A DNA stretch of 64,000 bases from Oenanthe sinensis (Eukaryota; Streptophyta; Magnoliopsida; Apiales; Apiaceae). Both the position numbers and the translations under genes were made by a program. The stretch lies in assembly GCA_028671895.1 (NCBI GenBank), contig CM053810.1, positions 59,707,501-59,771,500 on the forward strand, written 5' to 3'. Positions 35,452 through 47,959 of the stretch are shown piece by piece. Each line of letters opens with the position of its first letter. The stretch's first letter is position 1. The notes beneath the pieces were generated by a model. The model worked only from the letters and a program-made list of their open reading frames with translations. It was not told the DNA's origin and made no database searches.

Positions 35452-35886
35452 GAATCGGACAGATTGATTAGTTTGCTGTAAACATAAACAAGATATATAT
35501 TTATATTTTTTGAATAATTGAATTTATAACTTAACAAATGAATATTTGTTTTAATAAAATTTGTCAAATTTTGAAAGTGAAGGTGTTAAATAACGATATA
35601 AGCATTTGTGAAATTGGTATTAGATATGGGGATGAAATTAAAAAAAGACGAAACAAACACCAGCTATCGTTTTATCCCATCTAAACCCAAGTCTCATCTC
35701 ACAGAACTCTGAACCAAACGAACCCTAAAATCTCTTGGAAGTACAAGCCCCACCATTAATGTCAAAACCCCATCCAATCACTAACCCCAACTCCATCATT
35801 TTTGAATTCATCACCTACACATCTTCCCATTAATACACACAACAAATTAATTATACACACAAACACATATATAAACTCATACAACC
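35452..35886. promoter_or_regulatory. Shared promoter region of PPR and O-FucT genes
   Basis: The start codons of the PPR gene (35451, minus) and the O-fucosyltransferase gene (35887, plus) are 435 bp apart in divergent orientation. Both 5' leaders and both core promoters must lie in this space or overlap the neighbouring gene. No TATA box is clear enough to assign. Confidence 0.6.
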
Positions 35887-38800
35887 ATGGGTCATCCTAA
35901 TCACCATCAATCCAGTGCCACCACCGATGGCGCCATATCTCAACGAGTCAATAGTCCTCGATTCTCCGGTCCAATGACTCGCCGTGCTCAATCTTTTAAA
36001 CGCAACACCACCACCAACAATAATACTTCCCAAAATAACACTACCCAGTACGAGATTGAGCTCCCACTCAACTCACCCAGATCTGAACTCGCTCTTAACT
36101 CAGTTTCTGCTGATGGGTTTGATACAATTGTTGAAAAGAAGCAACCCCATCATCCCAATTTGACTCAAAGAGTTCACACGAAGAAGCATGACGATTCAAT
36201 TAGTGTTGATTTTATTTTTGGCGGGAAGAAGAAACTAGGGCAATGGATGTTCTTTGTGTTTTGTGGGGTGTGTTTGTTTTTGGGTGTTTTCAAGATTTGT
36301 GCTAATGGTTGGTTTGGACCTGTTATTCAAAGAGTTGGATCTGATCAGGTAACTTCTTTTCGAAAATTTCCATCTTTATTAAGTAGTATAACAGTTTTTA
36401 GCTTTTCTACTTGTATTGTTTTTTTCTGTTAAACAATGGAAGAGATTTAAATATATTGTTTAGGTGTAGAGTAGTCAATGTTAAGCTTTCAGATAAAAGT
36501 AAGTAATTTAACTGTTCTTTTTAGTTGCTCTATATATATTACTATCAGTATCACCCTGGTCTATGCAAAAATGTAGTGCTTTGAATTCTTACCGCTTTCG
36601 TATATATGGAGTGGGGTTGTTGGGATATAGATATAGCATTACTCGGGGTTGTTGGGATATAGATATAGCATTACTTGTTTCCAGTAAAGAGTAGTAGATA
36701 ACTTTTTCGAAGGATGAATGCTTGATTAGGAAGTGGGGTTCTTGGGATGTATAATGGCATTTATTAATTTACCATTTTTGGAGGAAAGAACATACACAAT
36801 AGTTATTCTTAAGTCTTATTTTTCTAAAGAAGTGTTGATTTTCTATAATGTTTTGTGGTTGGCTTTATAAGCAAATTACATGCATGTAGTATATGAGAAA
36901 GATTTTTTCTCTCTTTACATGATATTTTTGTTTCCAAGTAGGATTCATTTTACTCCATGGACACTGGTATGAATAGAATGTATAAACAATTCCATATTAA
37001 CGGTTTAAAAGAGCAAGGGAGTGAAGCTGCAAGTGAAGGCTTGGATGTTGAACGAACTCTGAAGACGATAGCAGCAGGTTTTGTTGGTACCAACGGCAGC
37101 ATGGCTCATGTAAGTGTCAAATGTCTTGCATGTATTATTTATCTCTCTCTATACATTTGTTTGTGTGTGTGTGTGCAAGGAGGAAGAAACTTGTCTCCTG
37201 ACTGATGCATTTCATGATTATTTGAATAGCATTCAGTTATCTGGTTGAAACCCGATAGTGATAACTTCACTCAGTGCATTGAGCGGCCAAAAAGTCATCA
37301 ACGTAAGTCTGTGCAAATATTATGTGTACCATGTCTTTATGTGACCCAGTTTTTTAACACCTCTTGTCCTCACAGAGCTAGATGCAAATACCAATGGATT
37401 CCTTCTCATTAATGCGAACGGTGGCTTGAATCAGATGAGATTTGGGGTCTGGTTCTCCTATCTTTTTAAATGAGTTTCCAGGCTTTTATTGAGGTGATCT
37501 AATTAAATATTGGTTATTGTCTAATAAACTGAATTCTAGAGTGCAGATTTGTGATATGGTTGCTGTTGCGAAGATTATAAAGGCAACACTTGTCCTTCCT
37601 TCTCTTGATCACACTTCGTATTGGGCTGATGAAAGGTAATTTCTTTACTCCTGTTAATTTCTTGGATAAGTGGAAGTGGTATCGCGTTGACAATAGTGTC
37701 TCAGTATGATTTAGTGAACAGTTTCAGTATGATTAAGTGAACAGCTGTAGTAATCTCGTCATGTCTCTCTAGCATTATATGCTCTACTGCTGCCTACTGG
37801 ATAACGCTATCCACCACTGATAAGGATATTTTGTGAATAATTTGCATCTGGAACATTTATCAAATTGGGAATGAATAATTTGTCTGCGGTGTTCGAGACT
37901 CATTATGTATAACGAATGCATTAAAATGGATAGGTTACATATCTTCCTCAATTCATGTTGGTATAAACTAACCTTATAACTTATAAGCAGTAGTAGGAAG
38001 ACCAGAGAGGGATGGCCCAGATTTAGGAAAATGAGTTGACGAAATGTCAGACCAGGCATTTATATCGATATAGTAGGTCCACGAGAGCATAGTTGTGAGA
38101 AGCTCTTTTAAGAGCTTGCATAAGCCCAAGGCCCATCAAAGCACTGGTGGGTTTGCATTTCGGCATAATAACTTCCAACCACTTTCAGGAAGTGCCTCTT
38201 GTGCGCTAATAATTAGGAAGGGGAAGCGCCTCTTAAGTACTAAGAAGTAGGTTTGCACTTTGGCTTGGAAATCCCAACCACTTACAAGAACTGCCTCTTA
38301 ACCTTTATTACAACGGGCTTAGCCAGATCTCTTACTTTTTTGGATTGTGCCTTTAACTTGATTGGCAACAAAAGTTAAAATGTATCAGCTATGCAAAAGA
38401 TTTTAACAGTCTTTAGGAAGATGTTTGAAGAATGAAAACAATTAATCTGATTAGTTTTAAGGTTCTTTATTATTTTAAAGGAGAAAAGTCGTGTATTGTT
38501 GACTACACTACTACAGGCTACTTGGACTTGTTTGTCTCAAACAATTTTATTTGCTTTTGAACCGTGTTAATATCTATCATATATTTAAATTTGTTTTCTG
38601 TAGTGTGCTGCTTTTTGATGAGGTGATTTACTGTTATTGATTAATCTAGAACATAGCATTTAATTTCTGGAATTGTAGAAGTGAAGACAAAGTTTTTATT
38701 ATTTGATGAGCATTTTGTATTTCATAAAAATTGTGGGCAACATGATTCTTAGGCAAAGGCCACATTATCCAACCTTCAGGCATAAGGTTTCCATTCTTGA

Positions 38801-41565
38801 AAATTTACTCATTTCCAAACCCAGTAAAGAGACAGAATTCAAGGCTTCGTCTTCAGGGCAAATACTATTATTCATACTCTAGGAAGTCCCTTCTGCTTTA
38901 TTGCGCTTTTTAATGAACAAATATTATAAGCTATGGTATGAAAAGATATTTAATGAACAAACACAATTTAATGTCATTCGTATTAGAGTTTCTTTTATTT
39001 CTATGTGTATAGTTTTGTATTGTCAACTACAACATGCCAGTCTTAGACAATGTTATTTCTTAAGAATATTGTTATAATCTGTTATTTAGTCATTGCATAT
39101 TAATATAAATACACACAAACATGTGTTGAACTTTTTAAAATTTATTGCACTTTGAGACCCCTTGTGTTTATCGCGTTTAACAATTATTTTAAGTACTTGA
39201 ACTTCAAGTGGTATCTAACAAACCTATTCAAACATGAATATAGAAGTCGATATAAAATAACTGGTATACAGCACAGACTAAGTGGCTACATTTGGTGGCT
39301 TGCTGAGTTGCTTTATAGAAGTTATAAACAGGGTTGCCACTGTTCGTGTATAAACAATGTGTCCAGCCCTATAGGAACTCTTACCATTTCAAAGGTAAGG
39401 CGAACAATTTATCTTCAAGTTGTATCTGGAGGATTTGTTAAAAGAAGAATATAGATTTATGATATAAAATTACTGATATATCTTCACAGACTACATCTGG
39501 TGGCTTGCTGTCCAGTACTTGTAAAAAATCATAGCCATTAATTTATATTGTGGTCATAGTAGTGAAACTAAACATCAAGATTTACATTCTTGTAACTCGG
39601 GCCCAGTAGGCCAGTACAATGTTTAACGTGCATGAAATTCTGATATAAGCTTATGGTTTTCTATTGACCTCTTCCCAAGAGCTAATTATGTTGTGCATCT
39701 ATCTACAGCGGCTTTAAAGATCTGTTTGATTGGAAATACTTCATCAAGACTCTGAGAGATGATGTCCATATAGTTGAGAGATTACCACCTGCATATGCTG
39801 GATTAGAACCTTTCTCAAAGACACCGATATCCTGGTCTAAGGTGAATAATTCTCAACAATCAACTCTATGATCGATCTTGCCTTTGTTTTGATATTCTCC
39901 CCCTGTTTTCTTTAAATGACACATGCTTATTTGCTAAATGTTGTATTACTATTTACTACTCAGAAGATAGTGAGAATGTTATGAGTATTTCTTGTGGTTG
40001 ATTTTGAAACTTGGGGTGCACACTAAATATATTATTCCATGTTTGTGAGTATGTCATAACCATGATTTCAACTAGCTATCTAATGCCTTTTTAAAAAATA
40101 AATAAAGATCTTGGTTAGCTAACTGACTTGTTTACTTTTTGTAGGCTAGTTATTATAAGTCGGAGGTCGCACCACTTCTGAGGCAGCACAAAGTGATATA
40201 TTTCACCCACACTGATTCTCGAATTGCAAATAATGATCTACCTAACTCAATCCAAAAGTTACGTTGCCGTGTGAATTACAGAGCATTAAAATATTCAGCG
40301 CCAATTGAAGATCTCGGAAAAGTATTGGTTTCAAGAATGAGACTGAATGGAAGCCCATATCTTGCTTTGCATTTAAGGTAGCTCTTGCATTCCTTTTTTT
40401 TTTTGCTTGTTTAAACTCTAGATCAATGCTTGGCTCCAGTTTTTTGTCCATTGGTTAAGGCGCTTTTAGTGGTGGTTTGTTGGTGATTCTTTTGTTAATT
40501 ATTATGTCAAATGTTCACACTGTAAGAAAATATGTTCAGAAAAATCAGCTAATTTAAACTAAATGGAGTAGTATGTTATATACATGCAAATGTCTTTTGT
40601 GAAACAATGTAGGTAACAGCTAAAGATAGTTACTTTAATCATGTACAGATGACTACCCTGATAAATTTATAACATGCAATAAAGTAATTTGAACAGTTGA
40701 TATAACTGTGTAGAATGAAATTTTCCACGTTTCATCCTTGTAGGTATGAGAAGGATATGCTTGCATTTACAGGCTGCAGTCACAGTTTGACGGCAGAAGA
40801 AGATGATGAACTTCGTAGGATGCGGTATGAGGTCAGTCACTGGAAAGAAAAAGAGATCGATGCGTCCGAGAGAAGGACGCTTGGTGGCTGCCCCTTAACA
40901 CCTAGAGAGACATCCCTTTTACTTAAAGGATTGGGCTTTCCATCCAGCACTAGGATTTACTTAGTAGCTGGTGAAGCTTTTGGGAACGGAAGCATGCAAC
41001 ATCTTGTGGAAGATTACCCAAACATTTTCTCTCATTCAACTCTATCTACAGAAGATGAACTGAGACCTTTTAGGAATCACCAGAACATGCTGGCTGGTTT
41101 GGACTATGTTGTTGCCCTGCAGAGTGATGTTTTTGTTTACACCTATGATGGTAACATGGCAAAGGCAGTTCAAGGGCATCGGCGATTTGAGGACTTTAAA
41201 AAGACTATAAATCCAGACAGGTAATTTCGAGCTAGTTTATCGTAATTTAAATCAATATTTGGTGATTTGGTCTGCCTTCCATTTTTGGGATTTAAATATT
41301 ATGGATTAGCTGCTCATAGCTTTATTCAGCGTATTTTAAGTCATATAAACGGTTTACTTTTCCTTGCAGAATGAATTTTGTGAAAATTGTTGATGACTTT
41401 GATCAAGGAAAAATTTCCTGGAAAAAGTTCTCTTTTAAAGTAAAAAAGCTTCACAAGGACCGAATGGGAGCGCCTTATATGAGGGAACCTGGTGAATTTC
41501 CTAAGCTTGAAGAGAGTTTTTATGCAAACCCCATGCCTGGATGTCTTTGTGAGAAAAACAAATGA
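35887..41565 (+). CDS. Plant O-fucosyltransferase family protein
   Basis: Type II Golgi-type membrane protein of the plant O-fucosyltransferase-like family (former DUF246), which contains sugar transferases acting on proteins or cell-wall glycans. Nine exons: 35887-36348, 36942-37109, 37230-37302, 37376-37446, 37547-37635, 39709-39841, 40145-40377, 40744-41220, 41370-41565; 633 residues. A long polar N-terminal tail is followed by one membrane helix at about 118-138, then the luminal catalytic domain: LINANGGLNQMRFG (245-258, donor-binding region), LVLPSLDHTSYWAD, HLRYEKDMLAFTGCSH (from ~408), IYLVAGEAFGNGSM, and LDYVVALQSDVFVYTYDGNM, with the family ending DRMGAPYMREPGEFP. The sugar acceptor cannot be told from sequence. 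Intron 4 has a weak donor (GTCTGG). Intron 5 is 2.07 kb and holds a diverged ~100-bp duplication. Confidence 0.93.
36613..36675. repeat. 32-bp tandem duplication in O-FucT intron 1
   Basis: GGGGTTGTTGGGATATAGAT at 36613 recurs at 36645; the two copies are virtually identical. Confidence 0.9.
38149..38302. repeat. Diverged ~100-bp direct repeat in O-FucT intron 5
   Basis: Blocks starting GGGTTTGCATTTCGGC (38149) and AGGTTTGCACTTTGGC (38249) both continue to CCAACCACTT and end with TGCCTCTTG/A. They look like an old tandem duplication or part of a repeat element, with no coding sense. Confidence 0.6.
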
Positions 41566-42385
41566 AGGGCCAACTGTCATGAACTTGAATTTCACCAAAC
41601 CTGACGTTAATTGGCTTGAGGATTGAATAGTGCTCGAGCACTGGGCTTGTACTTTATGACAGAACTCTAGCTTTTCAAACATTTTACAAACATTTTACTG
41701 AAAAGTTGGAGCATTAGCATGGAGATGCTGCAGTGACCTCAGAAGTCTGAGAGGCATATCCTCAAGTTTCACACATTAGGAAACTCAATGATATTGATAT
41801 CATAATTTATTACTTGTTGGTATGTACTATGAAGTACCAACTTACATACAAATTACACAAGTATACAAGTGTACACGGATTATTGAAATATCATCAATAC
41901 AGGAATTTTTTTTGTTGCTTTAGACAACCACTTACTCGCCTTTTATTCGTATGCTTATTACTTGATGCAATTATATAGTATCTTAAAATCAAGCTGCAGT
42001 TTTATAGTGGTAATCAAAAAATTGTGTAGAAGTGTAGTGATGCTTATATATAGACACAGAAAGTTATTTTTTTTCTTTTCTAGGTCATTAGCAATAAGCC
42101 ACCTTTTCCATGATTCTTCCCATCTTTGTTATTTTCTATTTAAAGTTTAACATATTGGAGCTGTCTATGATATCTGAATTCAAAGGGTACATCATCGTTC
42201 ACTGAAAAGGAAAATGAGCACACAAAAGCAATATATCATGTTCACCTACTATAAAAGAACAAATGAACTGAACAAATTCACAATGAACTACTGGTTTCAC
42301 AGCATGATGGTTCATCTCCTATGCAAGGTCATTACATTTTATCTTCAATACTAGAGAATCCCGTCAAAAGACTTACAAGAAAGCA
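41566..42385. other. Convergent intergenic region (O-FucT and MOB1 3' flanks)
   Basis: 820 bp between two converging genes, containing both 3' untranslated regions. Nothing else recognised. Confidence 0.5.
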
Positions 42386-45300
42386 CTACAGCTGCAGAAT
42401 TGATTCAACAAGCTCGTACAGAGGTGCAAGCTCCCCCTTGTCAATCAAGCAAAATTCCTGCAGTAACATAATGATAGATGACTGACTTTTCCTGCTACAT
42501 TTATTGAATGGCTACAGCCATAAGAAAGAATGTGTACACAAATAGTCATTATGTGTGAAATTTTTCCCGAGACAACTGCTTTCAATAGAAAAATATAATA
42601 ATTTCTGATGCACAGTTTGTTTAAAAAGGAGAAACAGAGATTTCTACTGCTTTTTTGTTTATAAAATGGAATTTGAAGTTCTTATTCTATACAAAAATTT
42701 GAACCGATAAAACTTGGACATATAATACTACCAAATTTAGGATGAAGATATCAGGCAACAACTTTTATGGACAGCTGATCTCCAGCCACCTACATTCCCT
42801 CATAGTCATACTCATACGCGATATAGACATATGAGCAGCAAGTTTAAGTGTCGGGAAACCACTCCCATGTGAGCATTTCCCTCGCTGTTTCATCTTTAGA
42901 AACATTTATTTAATGTCTATTCAGGGGCAGCTATGAGATTAAGGTAGCAGTGTGATATGTGAGATGGATAAGTTATTTTAGACTTTATATATGACGAATT
43001 GACAATATGTAGGATGTAATAAAAATTCTATTCCTGTACAATATAATATAATACAAATATTGCTTATGAAATGGAACAGTGAACTCCCTTACTCTCAACC
43101 CAAATTTACTATCTCTATATTTCTTACATATCCCTCTTTTTTTATTATCTCTCTAAGCGGTTATGGTATGGGTGGATAAAGACCAGTGGTGTTGAATTAA
43201 AGAAGTGAAAGTTGGACAACAGACTTAATTTCACAACTTATGACAGATGAACAACAATTTTTTCCACAAGTGAAGTCTTTAAGTTGATTACTTCACTAAT
43301 ATACAGGCCATTCAAAAAAAAAATTGATTATACATTTAAAAGGTTACTAGGAAAGGAACAAATACTGTTGAGACTCGGCACTAGAAACATCACAAGAACT
43401 AAGTACTTACCCATGTGAAGAGAACAAAATGCTTGAAACATGTGTTTAGATGAGCTTCTTCCTTCAGGCTAATAATCTTCTGGAAATGTGAATGATAAAT
43501 GTGAGCATACACACGAAATAACCGCTTGAATATTGTCTTTACAACATCCACGAAATTGGGTCGAAATGGTGTGCCTGCAGCAGAATTCAGACATGTTAAA
43601 TAATATGTTTCTTTGATCATTTTATATATATCCAATGACATAAAACAAATTAAAATTGGCTCACCCAATTTCTGAGGAAAAATTGATTCGTCATCCAGCT
43701 GAGTTTCAATCCAGTCCATTAAATACTCCACATATTTAGGAGCAGATACCTCTATAGGTTTCTTTATAGTAACTCCATCAGCCCATCTGTACTCGTATCT
43801 TTTAAGAAATATCGGTAAGTCAAATCAGGGCATATGAATACATCATCAGAAGAAAAAAGTGGTCAATTGTAACTAATGACTGAGAACTAGATGTCAAATT
43901 CTCCAAAAAAAATCCCAAAACTTTATAATATAGTAAGGTATCACAAGTTACTTATGCAGATATGGTTCTAAAGAAAATCGAGCTAATATATCTAAAACTA
44001 AATTAGTCACATAAGGGTTAAAAAAAATGAAGGAACTCAAGCATTTCAGAGCTCGAGCCCAACAGTCAAATTTCCAAACTTCAAGTCATGTTAATACTTA
44101 AATATTAAGCCAATATTTGTTCAAGTTTACGTTTTAAAACAGTTTTTACCGAGCCTTGTCGTTTTCGACAATTAATCAACCATTTATTCAACAAAAGATA
44201 CCCAATGGTTATGCAAAGTCCCTCCTCTCTCCCTGTCAGATGTTGTAGAAGCCTAGAACAGAGGAGCCAAAAAGCCTTACGATGAAAATTTTCTCTAATT
44301 GTTATGATGTTTCAAATAGTACCATTGTCCATTAACACACATGCAGAATTTCATTGCATTGATAGTATCAGGACTGAGAAGTTCTGATAGGATCTAGAAA
44401 GTTACTTTGCTCCTGCTGTCATTGTCGGACAGGTTGATGCAGTGCAGAATTCCGTAAGAGTACCATATAGAATGTTCACCTGATTAAAGAAGTCTACCGC
44501 TGTAGGGAAAAAGAAAACCATATCACAACAAAATCCAATTTTCATAGATATTGACATGTAAATTTTGCCATCCACATGCCACTAACACACTGTATATCCA
44601 ATACTGATGTCATATAATCTAATGTCCAAATGGTAAGTTTCACAACTGACACAGTTAGATAATATATAAACTCTGTGTTGTTTGGAAAGGATGGGGACTA
44701 TGGTCAAAGAACATGAACTTAATGGCTCTTCATAAAACCACCTCTTTGGAGAGCAGAGGTTATAACTTATAATTAGTAAAACCAAACAAATAAATAAGTA
44801 GACTCCAGCAATTTCTAACATTTTACATAGCCATCCTACAAGTGATCATGAAAGATATGCTAGTTTGTAATACTTACAGGAACATCTAGAATTTATATGC
44901 ACCTATCCTGATGGATGATATATGATGGTGATGTTGTAGTGCAGCAGTGCCCTAATTTCTCTTATCATATGGTGAAAAGATAGTCAGAGATTTAACTAAA
45001 ACAGTTGTATTGACTTTGCATCTTTGAGAACATTAATGATTTCGTGGGAGGTGGTGCAGGAAAGGAACTTTCACAATACGGAGAGTTAAAATATAATAAG
45101 TTACAAGATTACAAAGTTGCTCCTCTCATTTTTGTCACCATCATCGGAACCCTAGTGTAAATAAACTTAAATTAACACTCCATATTGACGTGTCATACCA
45201 AGTACAAGCTGATATGATAAGGTGTGATGTGGCGGTGACATTAAAATTAAAAATAACGGAAGTAAATTGGTTGCTCAAACGACAAAAAATTGGGTTGGGA

Positions 45301-47659
45301 AAAAATAAGAAGAAAATGCTAGCAAGAGGAAGTTAAGCATTATGAATCAATATATCCTTCATGTGTCCAGATGGCATCCAGTGGATTGAAATCATAAAAT
45401 CAGGTAACTTAAAGTAGGAAATCTTTTAACTTTAGCTTGAATTTTCTTAGAAGGGAAGACTGGTGTCTTTCTGTTTTTGTTTGAAAGAAAGATGTGACGG
45501 CAGATGGGTGAATTGGGAGAAGGGAGACAAAGAAAGCATCATGTTTTTAAGTTTGCATTATTAGTCGTCCGCATATCAGTGAAGGTAATATCATTGTACA
45601 AACCCCTTTTGCAAAAGTGAGTTTCAAAACAAGGCCAGGATTGTGAAATAAACCGCTCTCGTTAAAGAATCTTTACGATTGAGGATCGACAAGACATGCA
45701 GACTATTGTTTTCATCAAAGTATTGGAATCTTACTGGCATGCTGGAAAGCTGTAGATAGTATTAAATTCTGAAAAAACATTCAAATGATGACTTCACAAT
45801 TTCACGTAGTAACATGAGATTTCCATAATCGAAGTATAGATACTTACTATTTACTGCCAGCCATTCATTAAGATCTTCTCCAGGAGGGAGACGCACAGCT
45901 TCCTTCAAGTTGCCACTACCCAAGGTAGCATCAATGTGTTTCTGAAGTTGTGCACCCTATGAAACAGATAGCAATTAGCACCACAATAGATAATTACTAG
46001 AGAATCGACTCCTAACAATAAAATGATTTAAGTAACACTCACTTTACTCCCAGATGGAGCACTCTTTTTGGGCCGGAACGTCTTTTGGTTTCTGCCCATG
46101 TACCATTGGGAAAATCAGCTATTTTGAAGATAGATAACTATTTACCAAGAGGCATTTGATAAATTACAGATGATAAATTAAAACAACATACGTCTATAGT
46201 ATTCTTATGTCGGGAACATGAACACAATAAAGAACAATGATTTAATGTACACCTAAACATCTCTCATGTCTGATTTCACATTTGAACATAAAAGTCAGTC
46301 CCACGCATTTTAGATTTGAGACAGCCAGCTTTGGGACTTTCCATGAAAGTGCAATCATGAAGCATTGCCATATTATCTGAATAATTAAATGCTGGTGTTA
46401 TGACAAGATTTATCTACCTGTTTCTGAAAATTTATTCATGATAATACTCCGTCTAGATTTTATTTTATTTATGGAAGTTTCCTCTATTTTTTCACAACAC
46501 GTGAGGCTGATGTCAGCTGACAGATCAAGCAACATGCGTCATTTATCAAATTCAACTCTGAGGTAAGACACCTGAAACAAACTTGTGTAGACTTCCCTTT
46601 GACTACAAAATTTAGTTATTTACTTAAAACAGTTTGTCCTTTTATTCATTTGGGAGTTCGAGCCACCACAGTCCTAAAATGGAAAGACTTGATATATATG
46701 GCCTCTCTCTCTCTCTTTGGCTAATGATATAGAGTAATAACATTCTGAAACAAGTAATAAATTGAATCTTAGTAAAATCTATGCCTACTTAAAAGTATCA
46801 GATATGTAAAACAAATGGATACAATATTTTAGTAACCATCCCATTCTAATGTGTGCATTGTATTATGCTGAAGTGCTCTTTTGATCATTGCTTTCGTGCA
46901 GTGATCAAAAGAGCAAGGACATGCAAAAGAACATCTACAATTCGATAGTAAAACATCGGTTTCACCAAATTCAAATATTGATGTCACATTAAAATATTCA
47001 TTGTGTTCAAATATAGACTTAACATGAAATCAAGTTCTTGAACAGAGCGCACTGTCGAGTGTCGGCAATCTAATATACAATCTATATATTCATCAGCCAA
47101 CAAAATACCCTTGATGTTAAACATACAATCTACAAAATTACACAGTAAAGTACTATACATCTGATACTCCCCTTGTTACCACTTGTCTGCCATGAAAAGA
47201 AAGAAGAAGTAAATTTTATCATCAATCATGCTAATTCATCCTAAACCATAAAAAAAACAAAAAGATATTTTAATCTTTTCCCAAGAGGTTACTAATGTTC
47301 ATTTATCCACTAATATGTTTTTCACTGCAACCTAATTTACATGTCATAAACAACCAACATCGCACAAATATATGATTTTTAGTATCAGTTGTATCGCCAT
47401 CACTCCATCAGTAATCACTCACACCACCTAAAAATGTAATCTCGATTTCTCGAAAGTAAAAAAATTGTAAACATACATTTCAAAACCATCCAAAATCACA
47501 ACAAATTAAGCACTACAAAAACATCCCATAAAAACAAAAACTTAAGATAAATTTAAAATACATGCATACATAAAAAAAAAATCTATAATCATGACATAGA
47601 AAGAAAAAAAGTATGATCATAAGAAAACAAGACCTGCTGCCAAGGCCAAAGAGACTCAT
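42386..47659 (-). CDS. MOB1: MOB1 kinase activator
   Basis: Mps-one-binder 1 protein, the co-activator of NDR/LATS-type kinases; in plants it acts in growth, cytokinesis and sporogenesis. Seven exons on the minus strand: 47659-47634, 46091-46043, 45956-45848, 44499-44406, 43798-43665, 43574-43411, 42457-42386. They total 648 bases and give 215 residues, the usual MOB1 length. It starts MSLFGLGSRNQKTFRPKK. The zinc ligands are visible: CTASTC (Cys-x4-Cys) and HIYHSH. Other family blocks are WADGVTIKKPIEVSAPKYVE, DDESIFPQKLG and KTIFKRLFRVYAHIYHSHFQ. The tiny first exon (26 bases) is separated by a 1.5-kb intron. A (CT)n tract with a TA-rich run lies 110-140 bp upstream of the ATG (47771-47798). 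No defect seen. Confidence 0.95.
46874..46915. repeat. 18-bp near-perfect hairpin in MOB1 intron 1
   Basis: TGCTCTTTTGATCATTGC (46874-46891) pairs with GCAGTGATCAAAAGAGCA (46898-46915) with a single T/C difference (a G-U-type pair in one RNA strand) around a 6-base loop. It is too short for a plant miRNA precursor. It may be a foldback relic or an RNA structure in the intron. Confidence 0.75.
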
Positions 47660-47770
47660 GATTATGAAATCTGGTTCCTTGAGACTAAGAAATGAATTAT
47701 GTATCTGTCTTTCTCTAGGAAATAATTAAGGGGTTTATATGTTGTACAATATATATTGTGGGGGCTATAA

Positions 47771-47798
47771 TTATATATATACAGAGAGAGAGAGAGAG
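47771..47798 (-). promoter_or_regulatory. TA-rich run and (GA/CT)n tract upstream of MOB1
   Basis: Read on the minus strand, a CT dinucleotide repeat is followed by TATATATATAAT about 110 bp before the MOB1 ATG. CT-rich leaders and TATA-like runs are common in plant core promoters. Assignment rests on position alone. Confidence 0.4.
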
Positions 47799-47959
47799 AT
47801 GACAGATTGGCAAGGGAAGACTGTGTGTAGAAAAAACCCACAACCAGCCAAGTCTTCCTCTTCTTTCTTTGCCATTGCCAGCTTACCTGCCTTGTTGTCG
47901 TCCCAACTCTGCTTACACAAATGCTTACACGTATGCATTTGTGTGTATTTGCCGTAAAA

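Noticed and set aside
39152..39454. 100-residue open frame in O-FucT intron 5
   Set aside because: Lies entirely in an intron, composition is random-like, no domain recognised.
46654..46664. tRNA B-box-like word GAGTTCGAGCC
   Set aside because: No A box, acceptor stem or anticodon arm can be folded around it.
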